A DNA stretch of 26,679 bases from an uncultured Lachnospiraceae bacterium (lineage in GTDB: Bacteria; Bacillota; Clostridia; Lachnospirales; Lachnospiraceae), in the NCBI GenBank assembly GCA_910585545.1, contig CAJUFN010000026.1, positions 1 to 26,679 of the forward strand, in the 5' to 3' direction. Under the pieces are notes generated by a model. The model was given only the letters and a program-made list of their open reading frames with translations, did no database searches and was not told the DNA's origin. Shown one piece after another: positions 16,988 to 24,525 of the stretch. Position 1 is the first letter of the stretch, and every line of letters starts with the position of its first letter. The translations under genes and the position numbers were made by a program.

Positions 16988-19153
16988 CTAGATTTCATAC
17001 CAGAGAATTCCGTTTGCCTCAAGCTCCACGTCAAATTTTGTTCCGTCCCCTTTGTATACGGTTGTACTCTGTGGTTCATATGTGTTATTAACAACGCAGT
17101 ATTTTCCATTTTTCACATAAGCATGTACTTCTACATTAAAGTTCGTGCTGTACCATTTGTGCAGTTCATTTTCATCATGTGCAGACCAAAGAATCGCACG
17201 GTACAAAAGGCGGCTGTTCTCGAAACTGTATGGAAGACCGCTGATATAAACAGTTCTTCCTTCGCCAAATTCATTTACGGCAAGCTGTACTTCTTTATCA
17301 ATCTGTTTTAAAATCGTAGTTCCTTCCAGTGCAAAGATATTTTTCTTACCTTCGCCAAAGTCGATTGGTTTTGTACAATCTTCCATAATGAAATGATCGT
17401 GCTCATCCCAGTTGTATTTATCTGTGCCTAAATTAAAGCCGTTCTCTTTTTCCACACCAAGTACATTGGCAAGCTGGAAGTAACGTCCTTCCCACTGACA
17501 TGCGGATGGTTCGCCAACACCGATGAATCCGCCTCCGTTGTAGATGAATTTCTTAATTGCTGTGATAACTTTCTCGTCGATCCAGTTCTCTCCTCCACTG
17601 TGAGATGTATATGCATCACCTACATTGATAATTACATCAATATCATCTAAGATTTCCGGAGTAGCTCTGATATCATCAAAATTAATAAAACGAACATCAA
17701 ACGGAGCGCCGGAAAGCGTCTCTATAATTCCTGAATAAGAGTAGTTTTGTTTTTGATATAACGCATGATGAACCATGTGATTTCCCCATGCTCTCATTTT
17801 ACCCCATGTATTCAATACCGCTACCTTCTTGATACAGTATGGTGTTGTGCCTTTAATGTTTTCATATAAGGTACGGAATTCTTGACATACGCTTTCTACA
17901 TAATCAATAAATTCCGGGAACTGTATTGCAAGCTTTAAATATCCGCCGTATCCTATTCTGTCGATTGGCTTTCTAAGGATTGCACGACGTGCGGTTACCC
18001 AGTTAATCTTTGCTTCTTTTACCGGATCTCCACCTTCATGGAATGTATCCGGGAAGAAATATGGCAAAAGACGTCCTTCTGTATATTTCACGCCCGGGAT
18101 ATCACTGATCAGACGAAGTGTAGCTCCATTTCCAACACTTCCTACAACTGCGTCCAAACCTACATTCTTAAATTCGTCAAGGAATGGCTCCATACCGATC
18201 CAATGGTCGCCAAGGAACATCATTGCTTCTTTTCCAAGCTCATGAGTAAGGTCTACCATCTCTTTTGCAAGTTTGGTAACTTCTCTTCTCTGGAACTGCT
18301 GGAAGTCCTTGAATTCCTTAGAAATAATACGATACTGATTATTTAAGTAACCCTGATCGATAATGAATTCCGGCCTGAATTTATATCCAACCTCTTTTTC
18401 AAACTGCTCTAAAATATATGGACTTACAGATGCGGAATATCCATACCAGTCTACATACTTCTCTCTTGCAAGTTCATCAAATATAAGTGTGAACTGATGG
18501 AAAAATGTTGTATAACGAATTACATCTATATGCGGATTGTCCTCAATATATTTACGGAGACGGCGCATTGTAAACTCCTTCGTCTTTGGCTGACGAACAT
18601 CAAAGGTAATCTGCTTCTCCACATCTTTCCAGTCGTTTACTACTGCATTGTACATATGTACCGGATCCCACATAATATAAGCAAGAAAACTTACTGTATA
18701 ATCATGGAATGGTACTGCATTATGAATGGTTACATCACCGGTCTCATCACTATAATCCCAGTCAGATACCGGAACAATCTCTCCTGTAGTACGGTCAATA
18801 ACTTCCCACCATCTTGTAATATCATCATTGGAATTCACTTTCAGCATATCCGGATACAAATGATCCATCAAATGAATAGAAAGTTCATCTGATACTGCAT
18901 TGTGGAACGAAGTCATGATATACATCTGCTGAATCTCATCCGGATTCGCCTTCGCCCATTCATTATCTTTTCTTGTTGTATAATATGTAGAATATACTTT
19001 TGCATCTACATGACGTAATTCTTCCGGATAATCTGTTCCGTCACAGTCACGAATAGCATCTGCTCCCCATCTTTTTACAAGTTCGAGAGTTTCCGGTACT
19101 ACGTCCACATCCGTCGGTATCGTCACTCTGCCAATTCTGCTATCATTACTCAT
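16988..19153 (-). CDS. lnpA: 1,3-beta-galactosyl-N-acetylhexosamine phosphorylase (GH112)
   Basis: 721 aa, the normal GH112 length. It cleaves Gal-beta-1,3-GlcNAc (lacto-N-biose) and/or Gal-beta-1,3-GalNAc (galacto-N-biose) with phosphate, giving alpha-galactose 1-phosphate and the free amino sugar in the cytoplasm. Diagnostic stretches include GADAIRDCDGTDYPEEL, WDPVHMYNAVVNDW, RYTTFFHQFTLIFDE, the catalytic-acid segment GKEAMMFLGDHWIG (Asp316, matching the known acid of the Bifidobacterium longum enzyme), KYTEGRLLPYFFPDTF and GFIGVGEPSA. No signal peptide is present. The ATG at 19153 follows AAGGAG by about 8 nt; an in-frame TTG at 19174 places the site inside the gene and is rejected. Preference for LNB over GNB, or the galactosyl-rhamnose branch of GH112, cannot be decided from sequence; nahK and galE nearby favour LNB/GNB. 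Confidence 0.95.
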   Translation of the reverse strand: MSNDSRIGRVTIPTDVDVVPETLELVKRWGADAIRDCDGTDYPEELRHVDAKVYSTYYTTRKDNEWAKANPDEIQQMYIMTSFHNAVSDELSIHLMDHLYPDMLKVNSNDDITRWWEVIDRTTGEIVPVSDWDYSDETGDVTIHNAVPFHDYTVSFLAYIMWDPVHMYNAVVNDWKDVEKQITFDVRQPKTKEFTMRRLRKYIEDNPHIDVIRYTTFFHQFTLIFDELAREKYVDWYGYSASVSPYILEQFEKEVGYKFRPEFIIDQGYLNNQYRIISKEFKDFQQFQRREVTKLAKEMVDLTHELGKEAMMFLGDHWIGMEPFLDEFKNVGLDAVVGSVGNGATLRLISDIPGVKYTEGRLLPYFFPDTFHEGGDPVKEAKINWVTARRAILRKPIDRIGYGGYLKLAIQFPEFIDYVESVCQEFRTLYENIKGTTPYCIKKVAVLNTWGKMRAWGNHMVHHALYQKQNYSYSGIIETLSGAPFDVRFINFDDIRATPEILDDIDVIINVGDAYTSHSGGENWIDEKVITAIKKFIYNGGGFIGVGEPSACQWEGRYFQLANVLGVEKENGFNLGTDKYNWDEHDHFIMEDCTKPIDFGEGKKNIFALEGTTILKQIDKEVQLAVNEFGEGRTVYISGLPYSFENSRLLYRAILWSAHDENELHKWYSTNFNVEVHAYVKNGKYCVVNNTYEPQSTTVYKGDGTKFDVELEANGILWYEI

Positions 19154-19197
19154 ACGCGTCTCTCCTTTGCACAAAAAAATATTTAACCCTTTCTTTA

Positions 19198-19226
19198 AAT
19201 ATAGTAAAATTGCACTTATTACGCAA
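19198..19226 (-). promoter_or_regulatory. lnpA: Promoter of the phosphorylase gene
   Basis: On the minus strand TTGCGT (19221-19226) and TATATT (19198-19203) are separated by exactly 17 nt. The -10 box lies 44 nt before the chosen start codon. This is a strong consensus match and the best promoter candidate for the locus. Confidence 0.7.
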
Positions 19227-19246
19227 CGTCTTTTTTGTTAGCAATA

Positions 19247-19267
19247 TTATATATCTTGTCTTTTTCA
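19247..19267. promoter_or_regulatory. Candidate AraC operator shared by divergent promoters
   Basis: TTATATATCTTGTCTTTTTCA matches TTATATATCTTGTTTTTCA upstream of the transporter operon, apart from a two-base insertion. It lies 20 nt upstream of the phosphorylase -35 box, a typical activator position, and overlaps the -35 box of the divergent AraC gene. Activation of lnpA with autorepression is inferred. Confidence 0.5.
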
Positions 19268-19284
19268 TGATTTAATGTTAAAAT
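19256..19284 (+). promoter_or_regulatory. Promoter of the AraC-type gene at 19324
   Basis: TTGTCT (19256-19261) and TAAAAT (19279-19284) are 17 nt apart, with the -10 box 39 nt before the start codon. The -35 box lies inside the putative operator. Confidence 0.65.
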
Positions 19285-19323
19285 CTCTATGTTCTTAAAT
19301 AAAATCAGGAAAGGATTTGTCCT

Positions 19324-20148
19324 ATGTCTAATATATGTTACACTTTAACCGAACCGTCAACGTTTCCTGCGTCGGAACAACTTTTATATATATCTTCTTC
19401 CATGTATGAAAAAGATTGGAAAAGTATGTTCCATTCACATAGTTTTGCAGAAATTTTTTATATTATGGACGGAATCGGTTCTTTACAAGTTGATGAACAA
19501 AAATATCCTCTAAAAACAGATGATATACTCATCATCAACCCTAATGTCAAACATACCGAAACGTCCTCTGCCGACCACAAGTTATCTTATATCGTGCTTG
19601 GCATCGATAATATGAAATTTGATTTTACTACTCAGAATGGATTCTGTATTTACAATAATGTATCGAAACACTATCCATTTCTTCCTCTTTTAAATCTGAT
19701 GCTGGAAGAAATAAAACAAAAAGATGAATTCGAAGAAAATATCTTACGCAGCTATCTATCTATTCTGCTGCGGAAGATAAAAAAAATGACTGATTGTGCT
19801 CTCACATTCCACTGCAATACGAACGTTCCAACAGAATGCGAAACCATCAAGTCCTATATCGATTCCCATTATCAAGACACACTTACCTTAGATGGTTTGG
19901 CAAAACTGGCTCACTGGGACAAATTTTACTTTTCACATATGTTTGCCAAAACCTACGGTATCGCTCCAATCAACTATCTTCTGGAACGAAGGATCATACA
20001 TAGTAAAGAGCTCCTCAAAAGTACCGACCTGAGTGTCTCCCAAGTTGCACAGTCCACTGGTTTTTCTTCTCAAAACTACTTTTCACAGGCATTCAAAAAA
20101 AATACCGGAGAAACACCTCTCCAGTATCGAAAACGCCACATACGTTAG
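19324..20148 (+). CDS. AraC-family transcriptional regulator (cupin + HTH)
   Basis: 274 aa. The N-terminal cupin sensor (about 20-105) has FHSHSFAEIFYIMDG and DDILIINPNVKH. The C-terminal AraC DNA-binding domain (about 175-274) has DTLTLDGLAKLAHWDKFYFSHMFAKTYG and LSVSQVAQSTGFSSQNYFSQAFKKNTGETPLQYRK, both helix-turn-helix units intact. It is divergent from the GH112 gene with 170 nt between the start codons, so it is the first candidate controller of the phosphorylase and transporter genes. AGGAAAGGA lies about 9 nt before the ATG. The effector is unknown; LNB, GNB or a derived sugar phosphate are natural candidates. Confidence 0.93.
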   Translation: MSNICYTLTEPSTFPASEQLLYISSSMYEKDWKSMFHSHSFAEIFYIMDGIGSLQVDEQKYPLKTDDILIINPNVKHTETSSADHKLSYIVLGIDNMKFDFTTQNGFCIYNNVSKHYPFLPLLNLMLEEIKQKDEFEENILRSYLSILLRKIKKMTDCALTFHCNTNVPTECETIKSYIDSHYQDTLTLDGLAKLAHWDKFYFSHMFAKTYGIAPINYLLERRIIHSKELLKSTDLSVSQVAQSTGFSSQNYFSQAFKKNTGETPLQYRKRHIR

Positions 20149-20155
20149 ATAAACT

Positions 20156-20322
20156 TATGATATAGGAAAGTACAAACTTTCCTATATTAGGAACACAGAA
20201 TGTGCTTCGCACATTCTTGCGCCTGCGGCGGTCGCATACGACAACTTCATTGTACGCCGCAGTGCACATCCCGCGGAGCGTTTTATGATATAGGAAAGTA
20301 CGAACTTTCCTATATCATAAAA
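20156..20322. repeat. Full dispersed palindromic element (copy B)
   Basis: A string of foldable units fills the gap between the AraC gene and rpsR. Hairpin 1 is TATAGGAAAGT/ACTTTCCTATA (20160-20187). Hairpin 2 is ATGTGC-TTC-GCACAT (20200-20214). A three-way-junction candidate (20219-20265) has CTGCGGCG/CGCCGCAG enclosing GTCG-CATA-CGAC and an ACAA/TTGT arm. A GCGGAGCG linker leads to a perfect 19-bp terminal hairpin with a 4-nt loop (20281-20322). Copy D repeats the 47-nt core exactly. No ORF with a ribosome binding site is seen. Confidence 0.85.
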
Positions 20323-20361
20323 AAAGGCTGACTCAAAGGAACTACCCTAAGAATCAGCCTT
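20318..20361 (-). terminator. Terminator of the rpsF-ssb-rpsR operon
   Basis: AGGCTGA and TCAGCCT form a stem (20325-20331 with 20354-20360), and the minus strand then has seven T. It sits 10 nt past the rpsR stop. The T-run merges with the end of the palindromic element, so the element edge supplies part of the terminator. Confidence 0.8.
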
Positions 20362-20370
20362 ATATTTTGA

Positions 20371-20634
20371 TTAATCCTGAACGTATGGCATCAAAGCAAT
20401 ATGTCTTGCTCTTTTGATTGCTACTGTAAGAGCTCTCTGATGTTTTGCACAGTTTCCTGTAATTCTTCTAGGAAGAATTTTTCCTCTTTCAGATACATAT
20501 TTCTTTAATTTTGCTACGTCTTTATAATCGATTTCATTATTCTCTTTTCCACAGAATACACAAACTTTTTTTCTTCTGCGTCCGCCTCTTCTCTTCATTG
20601 GAGAATCTGGTCTGTTACCTTTTTCGTAAGCCAT
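20371..20634 (-). CDS. rpsR: 30S ribosomal protein S18
   Basis: 87 aa from ATG 20634, with AGGAGG upstream; a longer reading frame to 20691 has no site and is rejected. The basic N-terminus is followed by CVFCGK and later GNCAKHQR, the zinc-ribbon (C+) form of S18. The core motif DYKDVAKLKKYVSERGKILPRR is typical. S18 binds 16S rRNA together with S6 in the small-subunit platform. It is third in the conserved operon rpsF-ssb-rpsR. Confidence 0.98.
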   Translation of the reverse strand: MAYEKGNRPDSPMKRRGGRRRKKVCVFCGKENNEIDYKDVAKLKKYVSERGKILPRRITGNCAKHQRALTVAIKRARHIALMPYVQD

Positions 20635-20700
20635 TGTCAATACCTCCTGTTTTGATTCCTCCGGCAATTGCCGGATTCCTATCCTACACAATCAATCGTA

Positions 20701-21150
20701 CTAATTAAATGGTAATTCTTCATCAATTCCGTCCGGAATATTCATAAATCCATCTCCCGCATCTACACTTGGAGCCGGTGACGGAGCAGGGGCTGCTGCT
20801 CGGAAACTGCCGCTGTTCTGATCACTTGCGGCTTTGCTTTCTGCAAATTCCTGTTCTTCCACGACAATATCTGTTGTATACACTTTCACGCCATCTCTGT
20901 TCGTATAACTTCCGGTCTGGATACGGCCTGTAATCACAATACGGATTCCCTGACGGAAATATCTCTCAGCGAATTCTGCTGCCCTTCCAAAAGCTACGCA
21001 GTTGATAAAGTCTGCGGTTGCTTCCCCATCACGTTTAAACCTACGATCCACAGCTAGTGTATATCTCGCTACTGCAGTTGCGTTCTCTCCTTGCGAATAA
21101 CGCACTTCCGGGTCTCTTGTAAGACGCCCCATTAAAATTACTTTATTCAT
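20701..21150 (-). CDS. ssb: Single-stranded DNA-binding protein
   Basis: 149 aa. The N-terminal OB fold (1-105) begins MNKVILMGRLTRDPEVRYSQ and contains FINCVAFGRAAEFAERYF and GRIQTGSYTNRDG. A flexible Ala/Ser/Pro linker follows (about 112-132), then the acidic tip DGIDEELPFN that recruits partner proteins; it has a terminal Asn after the usual Phe. It protects and organises ssDNA at forks. It lies between rpsF and rpsR, the standard Firmicutes order, 24 nt after rpsF. The start follows an AAAGAGGAT-type site. Confidence 0.97.
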   Translation of the reverse strand: MNKVILMGRLTRDPEVRYSQGENATAVARYTLAVDRRFKRDGEATADFINCVAFGRAAEFAERYFRQGIRIVITGRIQTGSYTNRDGVKVYTTDIVVEEQEFAESKAASDQNSGSFRAAAPAPSPAPSVDAGDGFMNIPDGIDEELPFN

Positions 21151-21174
21151 ACGATTTATCCTCTTTCTTAAACT

Positions 21175-21462
21175 CTATGCTTCCTGTTTTACGCATAAAA
21201 ATCTGATTACATCATCCATGATGCGAAGTCTCTTTTCGATCTCGCTTGGAGCTGTAGTTTCAGACTCGAAGTGAATGAAATAGTAAAATCCTTCTCTCAT
21301 TTTCTGAATCTCGTAAGCTAACCTTCTCTTACCCCATTCATCAACGTCTGTCACATTACCGCCGAAACGCTCTATTAAAGCATTCACTTTTTCGATAACC
21401 TGTGCTCTTTCATCATCTTCGATCTTAGCGCTGACAACAACGGCTAATTCATATTTGCTCAT
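21175..21462 (-). CDS. rpsF: 30S ribosomal protein S6
   Basis: 95 aa from ATG 21462, with AAGGAGG directly upstream; the 21-residue upstream extension to 21525 runs through the leader hairpin and is rejected. Signature stretches are MSKYELAVVV, WGKRRLAYEIQKMREGFYYFIHFES and IEKRLRIMDDVIRFL. It binds S18 on the platform of the 30S subunit. It is first gene of rpsF-ssb-rpsR. Confidence 0.98.
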   Translation of the reverse strand: MSKYELAVVVSAKIEDDERAQVIEKVNALIERFGGNVTDVDEWGKRRLAYEIQKMREGFYYFIHFESETTAPSEIEKRLRIMDDVIRFLCVKQEA

Positions 21463-21487
21463 TCTTTTTACCTCCTTATGGTCTCTG

Positions 21488-21508
21488 GCCCCTGTACCTG
21501 GCAGGAGC
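21488..21508 (-). promoter_or_regulatory. Leader hairpin of rpsF, possible S6:S18 autoregulatory site
   Basis: In the minus-strand RNA GCUCCUG pairs with CAGGGGC (7 bp, one U-G pair) around the loop CCAGGUA, ending about a dozen nt before the rpsF ribosome binding site. Many bacteria have an S6:S18-binding RNA in this leader. The match to that motif is not checked, so this is a candidate. Confidence 0.4.
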
Positions 21509-21558
21509 AAGGAATAATATATCACAATTAGCTATGTTAGCATAATTGCCGCCCTATT

Positions 21559-21747
21559 TCAAGCTTTTTTTCTGATTTCTTTCGTGTTTTTCTCCACGGT
21601 TTTACGCGGAATCATAATCTGATGCCCGCATCCTATGCATTTCAACCGGAAATCTGCACCAACCCGCAAAATCTCCCACTCAAAGCTTCCGCATGGATGT
21701 TTCTTCTTCAATTTAACAATATCACCAACTGCATATTGCTCTGCCAT
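21559..21747 (-). CDS. DUF951 family protein (YyzM-like)
   Basis: 62 aa. It reads MAEQYAVGDIVKLKKKHPCG then a W-I-R-GAD segment and KCIGCGHQIMIPR: the conserved HPCGS, GAD and CxxC motifs of the small DUF951 family. The three Cys plus His suggest a possible zinc site, but function is unknown. It starts 2 nt after the sortase stop, with AGGGAAG-like sequence inside the end of the sortase gene as site, so the two are translationally coupled. It ends 96 nt before rpsF. Confidence 0.9.
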   Translation of the reverse strand: MAEQYAVGDIVKLKKKHPCGSFEWEILRVGADFRLKCIGCGHQIMIPRKTVEKNTKEIRKKA

Positions 21748-21749
21748 CG

Positions 21750-22547
21750 CTACTTCCCTGCTTTCTTCGTCCGGACTCTTACACCCTGTACCAGAAAACG
21801 TTCATCATCTCTGACATTCGTACATGTAGACAGACTGATTATTTTCGAATCCTTGTCAAGCTCCACATCCATCTCGTATGCAGAAGCTTCCTTTGTATCC
21901 TTTATGTACTGTTCGAACTCCTCATCCGTAGCAAATGACATCGTATAACTTTCCGATGTATCCTTCACCACGCCAGCCGAATAAATCTTATACATGTGCT
22001 CCATACCATCCGGTGTATAGATAAAGAAGTATGGATTTTCCTCCCAGAACTCTTTATCTTTATATTTTAGAAGCTGCGCAAACATCGTCTTATTTTTCAT
22101 ATTATGCCCATACATAATCGTATTACGGTCCGTAAAATCATCCGAATTATCTTTGTCAACAAAAATTGTACCAAGCTTATTCGTATTCACCTCGAATGTC
22201 TTCGTCAGATATTTATCGTTATCTTCTCCTTGCACAACCGGATAGTTGATCTCTGCCGGCTCTTCAAATCGAATCCACGCGATCACATCTTCATTAATTT
22301 CTTTCAAAGAGTCAAAATCTACAGTAAATCCTTCCTTTTCATCTCCTTGCATCGCAATTTCCTGAATCTTTGTGTATTCCTTCTCTCCCTTGTCATACTC
22401 CGAATAAATCTGATACAACTGGTACCCGGATACCGCAAATACTCCCAGTGCTATAATGAGTATAATTGTACTGAAAATACCTGCACTTGCTCTTTTTTGT
22501 TTTCTTCTTCCCCTGTGATATCTTTTTTGTCTCCTGCGTTTTTCCAT
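21750..22547 (-). CDS. srtB: Class B sortase
   Basis: 265 aa. A very basic N-terminus (1-22) precedes one signal-anchor helix (about 24-45), then the extracellular sortase barrel. Catalytic residues are H148 in TIMYGHNM, C242 in ISLSTCTNV and R250 in DERFLVQG. Class B features include the N-terminal helical extension and the IAWIRFEEP-NYPVVQG segment. Sortase B enzymes attach NPQTN-like proteins to peptidoglycan or build pili. No substrate with an LPxTG- or NPxTN-type tail is encoded in the window, so its partners lie elsewhere. It is coupled to the DUF951 gene. Confidence 0.95.
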   Translation of the reverse strand: MEKRRRQKRYHRGRRKQKRASAGIFSTIILIIALGVFAVSGYQLYQIYSEYDKGEKEYTKIQEIAMQGDEKEGFTVDFDSLKEINEDVIAWIRFEEPAEINYPVVQGEDNDKYLTKTFEVNTNKLGTIFVDKDNSDDFTDRNTIMYGHNMKNKTMFAQLLKYKDKEFWEENPYFFIYTPDGMEHMYKIYSAGVVKDTSESYTMSFATDEEFEQYIKDTKEASAYEMDVELDKDSKIISLSTCTNVRDDERFLVQGVRVRTKKAGK

Positions 22548-22686
22548 TATGTCATACCCCTTTTTGTATTTCTCTAAGCGCCCGCTCTTGTTCGCTATAC
22601 TTCCTCTATCATAGTTTTTTTCACGCCTGCTGTCAAGAATGCATACACATTATATCTATACTTTCTCAATACATTTTCCGCTCTGA

Positions 22687-24396
22687 TCAAGTTAATAACT
22701 CTAACACATGATAAAGATCTAGGATTCCATACCCCCACTCGGGATTCGGATACTGCCTAAGCCTGCTTCTCCTGGCTCCTCTGACCATATAGTTACGCAC
22801 TGTATTACCACTGAATGCTCCATCATTTCCCTTTACAATCGCCCATTCAAACAAAAGTGCTGCCGCCCCTGTCGTATATGCCGCCGCCAAAGACGTACCG
22901 CTTCTCACTCCATATCGCCCATTCGGAAGAGGTCCCCTAAGATCTACTCCCGGCGCTGCAATATCCGGCTTGATATTCATATTGGGCGTATACCCCCGAC
23001 TCGCCTCCAAATACAGACTTTCATTTTGCGTATTATATGCCGTTACCGAAATCACATCCTTTGCCACCGCCGGCGTCGTCAACGTCACATCCGGACTAGA
23101 AGCCAAAAAATAAGTCTCTTGATTGATTAACGGCGTTACTGGCAGCCACATATGAAACCCGCTTCCTTGGCAGCTGTCGCTTAACACTTGTATCCGCCAA
23201 ATTCCTTCTACTGGATTCAGTATCCTTAAAAAAATCAATGTTTCCCCTGTCTGACGTTCAATCGGTACATAACTCGCCTCAATTACTGTATCCGAAAATA
23301 CAAAAGAAAGCCTCTGGAACATCAATGTTCTGCTTTTCACGATTTCTTTTTGCTCCCCGGATGGAGACTCTATAATCATGGAAAATGGATTTGGTGCATT
23401 TCCCCAGAATTCCATGATGAATCCTTCTCTTTGCCCGACTTTCAACTCTACCTGTGCATATCCTTGCTGCGGTTCTACCCGCCCCTGATAATGATGCCTT
23501 TGATTTCCTTCATTTCCAATTGCCGCTACCGACACATTTCCCACATAACGATTCATATTGTTCAAAAACAGACTAATCGGACTTTCTCCCCAATGCGATC
23601 CCAGGCTCCCGCCCAAACCGATGCATACGGAAAGCGGCATCCCTAACATTTGAGCGCAGGTAATCGCATACTGAATGCCAAACATAATATCATTTTCCTG
23701 AAACACTTCCGCTCCCTCCGGAATCAGATACAGCTCTCTTAAATACTGTTTCATCGGTTTTAACTTCACTACGATAAGCGTTGCCTCCGGAGCCGTTCCT
23801 GAACTATCCTGCTCTTCGTCAAGGTTTCCCGCAGCAATTCCCGCAAGAAATGTTCCATGTCCGTTCTCGTCATAAGAGGGCACTATCTGCCTTGGTTCCT
23901 CACTTGCAAGCGCAGCATCTATCTGCTCCTTGGTAAAATCCTCTCCATAAGGGACTATCTCAGAAACTTTTGTCGTCGGAAGACTTTGATCCCAAAGACA
24001 GGCAATCCTGCTCGTTCCATCTGGATTGCGAAACGCCGGATGCTCATAATCAATCCCGGAATCAATGATTGCCACGGCTGTTCCCCTCCCCCGAAGTCTT
24101 AGATAGGGATGATTGTGAAGTCTTGATATTCCAGATGTATTCAAACTTTCTAAACTCATATAGGTGTAATACTTCGGTATCGCTCCATAGCTTTCAGCGG
24201 TGATGCGAATAGGTACCTCCTTCTGGATCTCACTGTAAACTACCGCATAATTTTCATTAATTACCTCAAATCGCTTTTCCGAAATCGCTTGTTCAATATA
24301 ACCGACTGGCCCTTGCACAAACTCACTATACTTTACGATATAATCAGCATACCTCTCATCCTGCGCCGGTACAAATAGTGTTTCATTTTCTGGCAT
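22687..24396 (-). CDS. S8 family subtilisin-like serine protease (Csp-like)
   Basis: 569 aa without a signal peptide. The subtilase triad is intact: D112 in AIIDSGIDYEHP, H180 in DENGHGTFLAGIAAG and S502 in RSGTSLAAAYTTGAA; the oxyanion Asn lies in VAAIGNEGNQ. A short N-terminal prodomain-like segment (about 1-75) and a long insertion between His and Ser (beta-rich, about 330-450) resemble clostridial Csp-type germination proteases and their many paralogues. The role in spores is inference; a general cytoplasmic or forespore protease is possible. GAGG precedes the ATG at 24396. It stands alone, with its own candidate promoter. Confidence 0.92.
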   Translation of the reverse strand: MPENETLFVPAQDERYADYIVKYSEFVQGPVGYIEQAISEKRFEVINENYAVVYSEIQKEVPIRITAESYGAIPKYYTYMSLESLNTSGISRLHNHPYLRLRGRGTAVAIIDSGIDYEHPAFRNPDGTSRIACLWDQSLPTTKVSEIVPYGEDFTKEQIDAALASEEPRQIVPSYDENGHGTFLAGIAAGNLDEEQDSSGTAPEATLIVVKLKPMKQYLRELYLIPEGAEVFQENDIMFGIQYAITCAQMLGMPLSVCIGLGGSLGSHWGESPISLFLNNMNRYVGNVSVAAIGNEGNQRHHYQGRVEPQQGYAQVELKVGQREGFIMEFWGNAPNPFSMIIESPSGEQKEIVKSRTLMFQRLSFVFSDTVIEASYVPIERQTGETLIFLRILNPVEGIWRIQVLSDSCQGSGFHMWLPVTPLINQETYFLASSPDVTLTTPAVAKDVISVTAYNTQNESLYLEASRGYTPNMNIKPDIAAPGVDLRGPLPNGRYGVRSGTSLAAAYTTGAAALLFEWAIVKGNDGAFSGNTVRNYMVRGARRSRLRQYPNPEWGYGILDLYHVLELLT

Positions 24397-24429
24397 ACTA
24401 TCCTCACTATGCTTTCTTGTTTATTATGC

Positions 24430-24458
24430 ATTATGCAAAAATAGCCGATTTTATGAAA
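24430..24458 (-). promoter_or_regulatory. Candidate promoter for the S8 protease
   Basis: On the minus strand TTTCAT (24453-24458) and CATAAT (24430-24435) are separated by 17 nt, 33 nt before the start codon. Match is moderate. A sporulation-specific sigma factor would not necessarily use these boxes. Confidence 0.4.
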
Positions 24459-24489
24459 GAATTTCTCATATACGGCATCTAATGGAACA

Positions 24490-24507
24490 AAGTGGGCAAG
24501 CCCACTT
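24490..24507. repeat. GGGC/GCCC hairpin preceding the tandem array
   Basis: AAGTGGGC-AA-GCCCACTT is a perfect 8-bp stem with a 2-nt loop, 19 nt before the first tandem unit. It uses the same GCCC/GGGC bases but in opposite order, so it is not simply another unit. Confidence 0.7.
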
Positions 24508-24525
24508 CAACTCCCCCCATCTTTT

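Noticed and set aside
19154..19174. Upstream TTG start for the GH112 gene
   Set aside because: It would bury the AAGGAG ribosome binding site inside the coding region; the ATG at 19153 fits the site and the family N-terminus.
9072..20148. Sugar locus as a recent mobile island
   Set aside because: No integrase, transposase, attachment repeat or clear composition shift was seen at its borders; repeat copies near both ends (8996 and 20156) are suggestive but also occur elsewhere.
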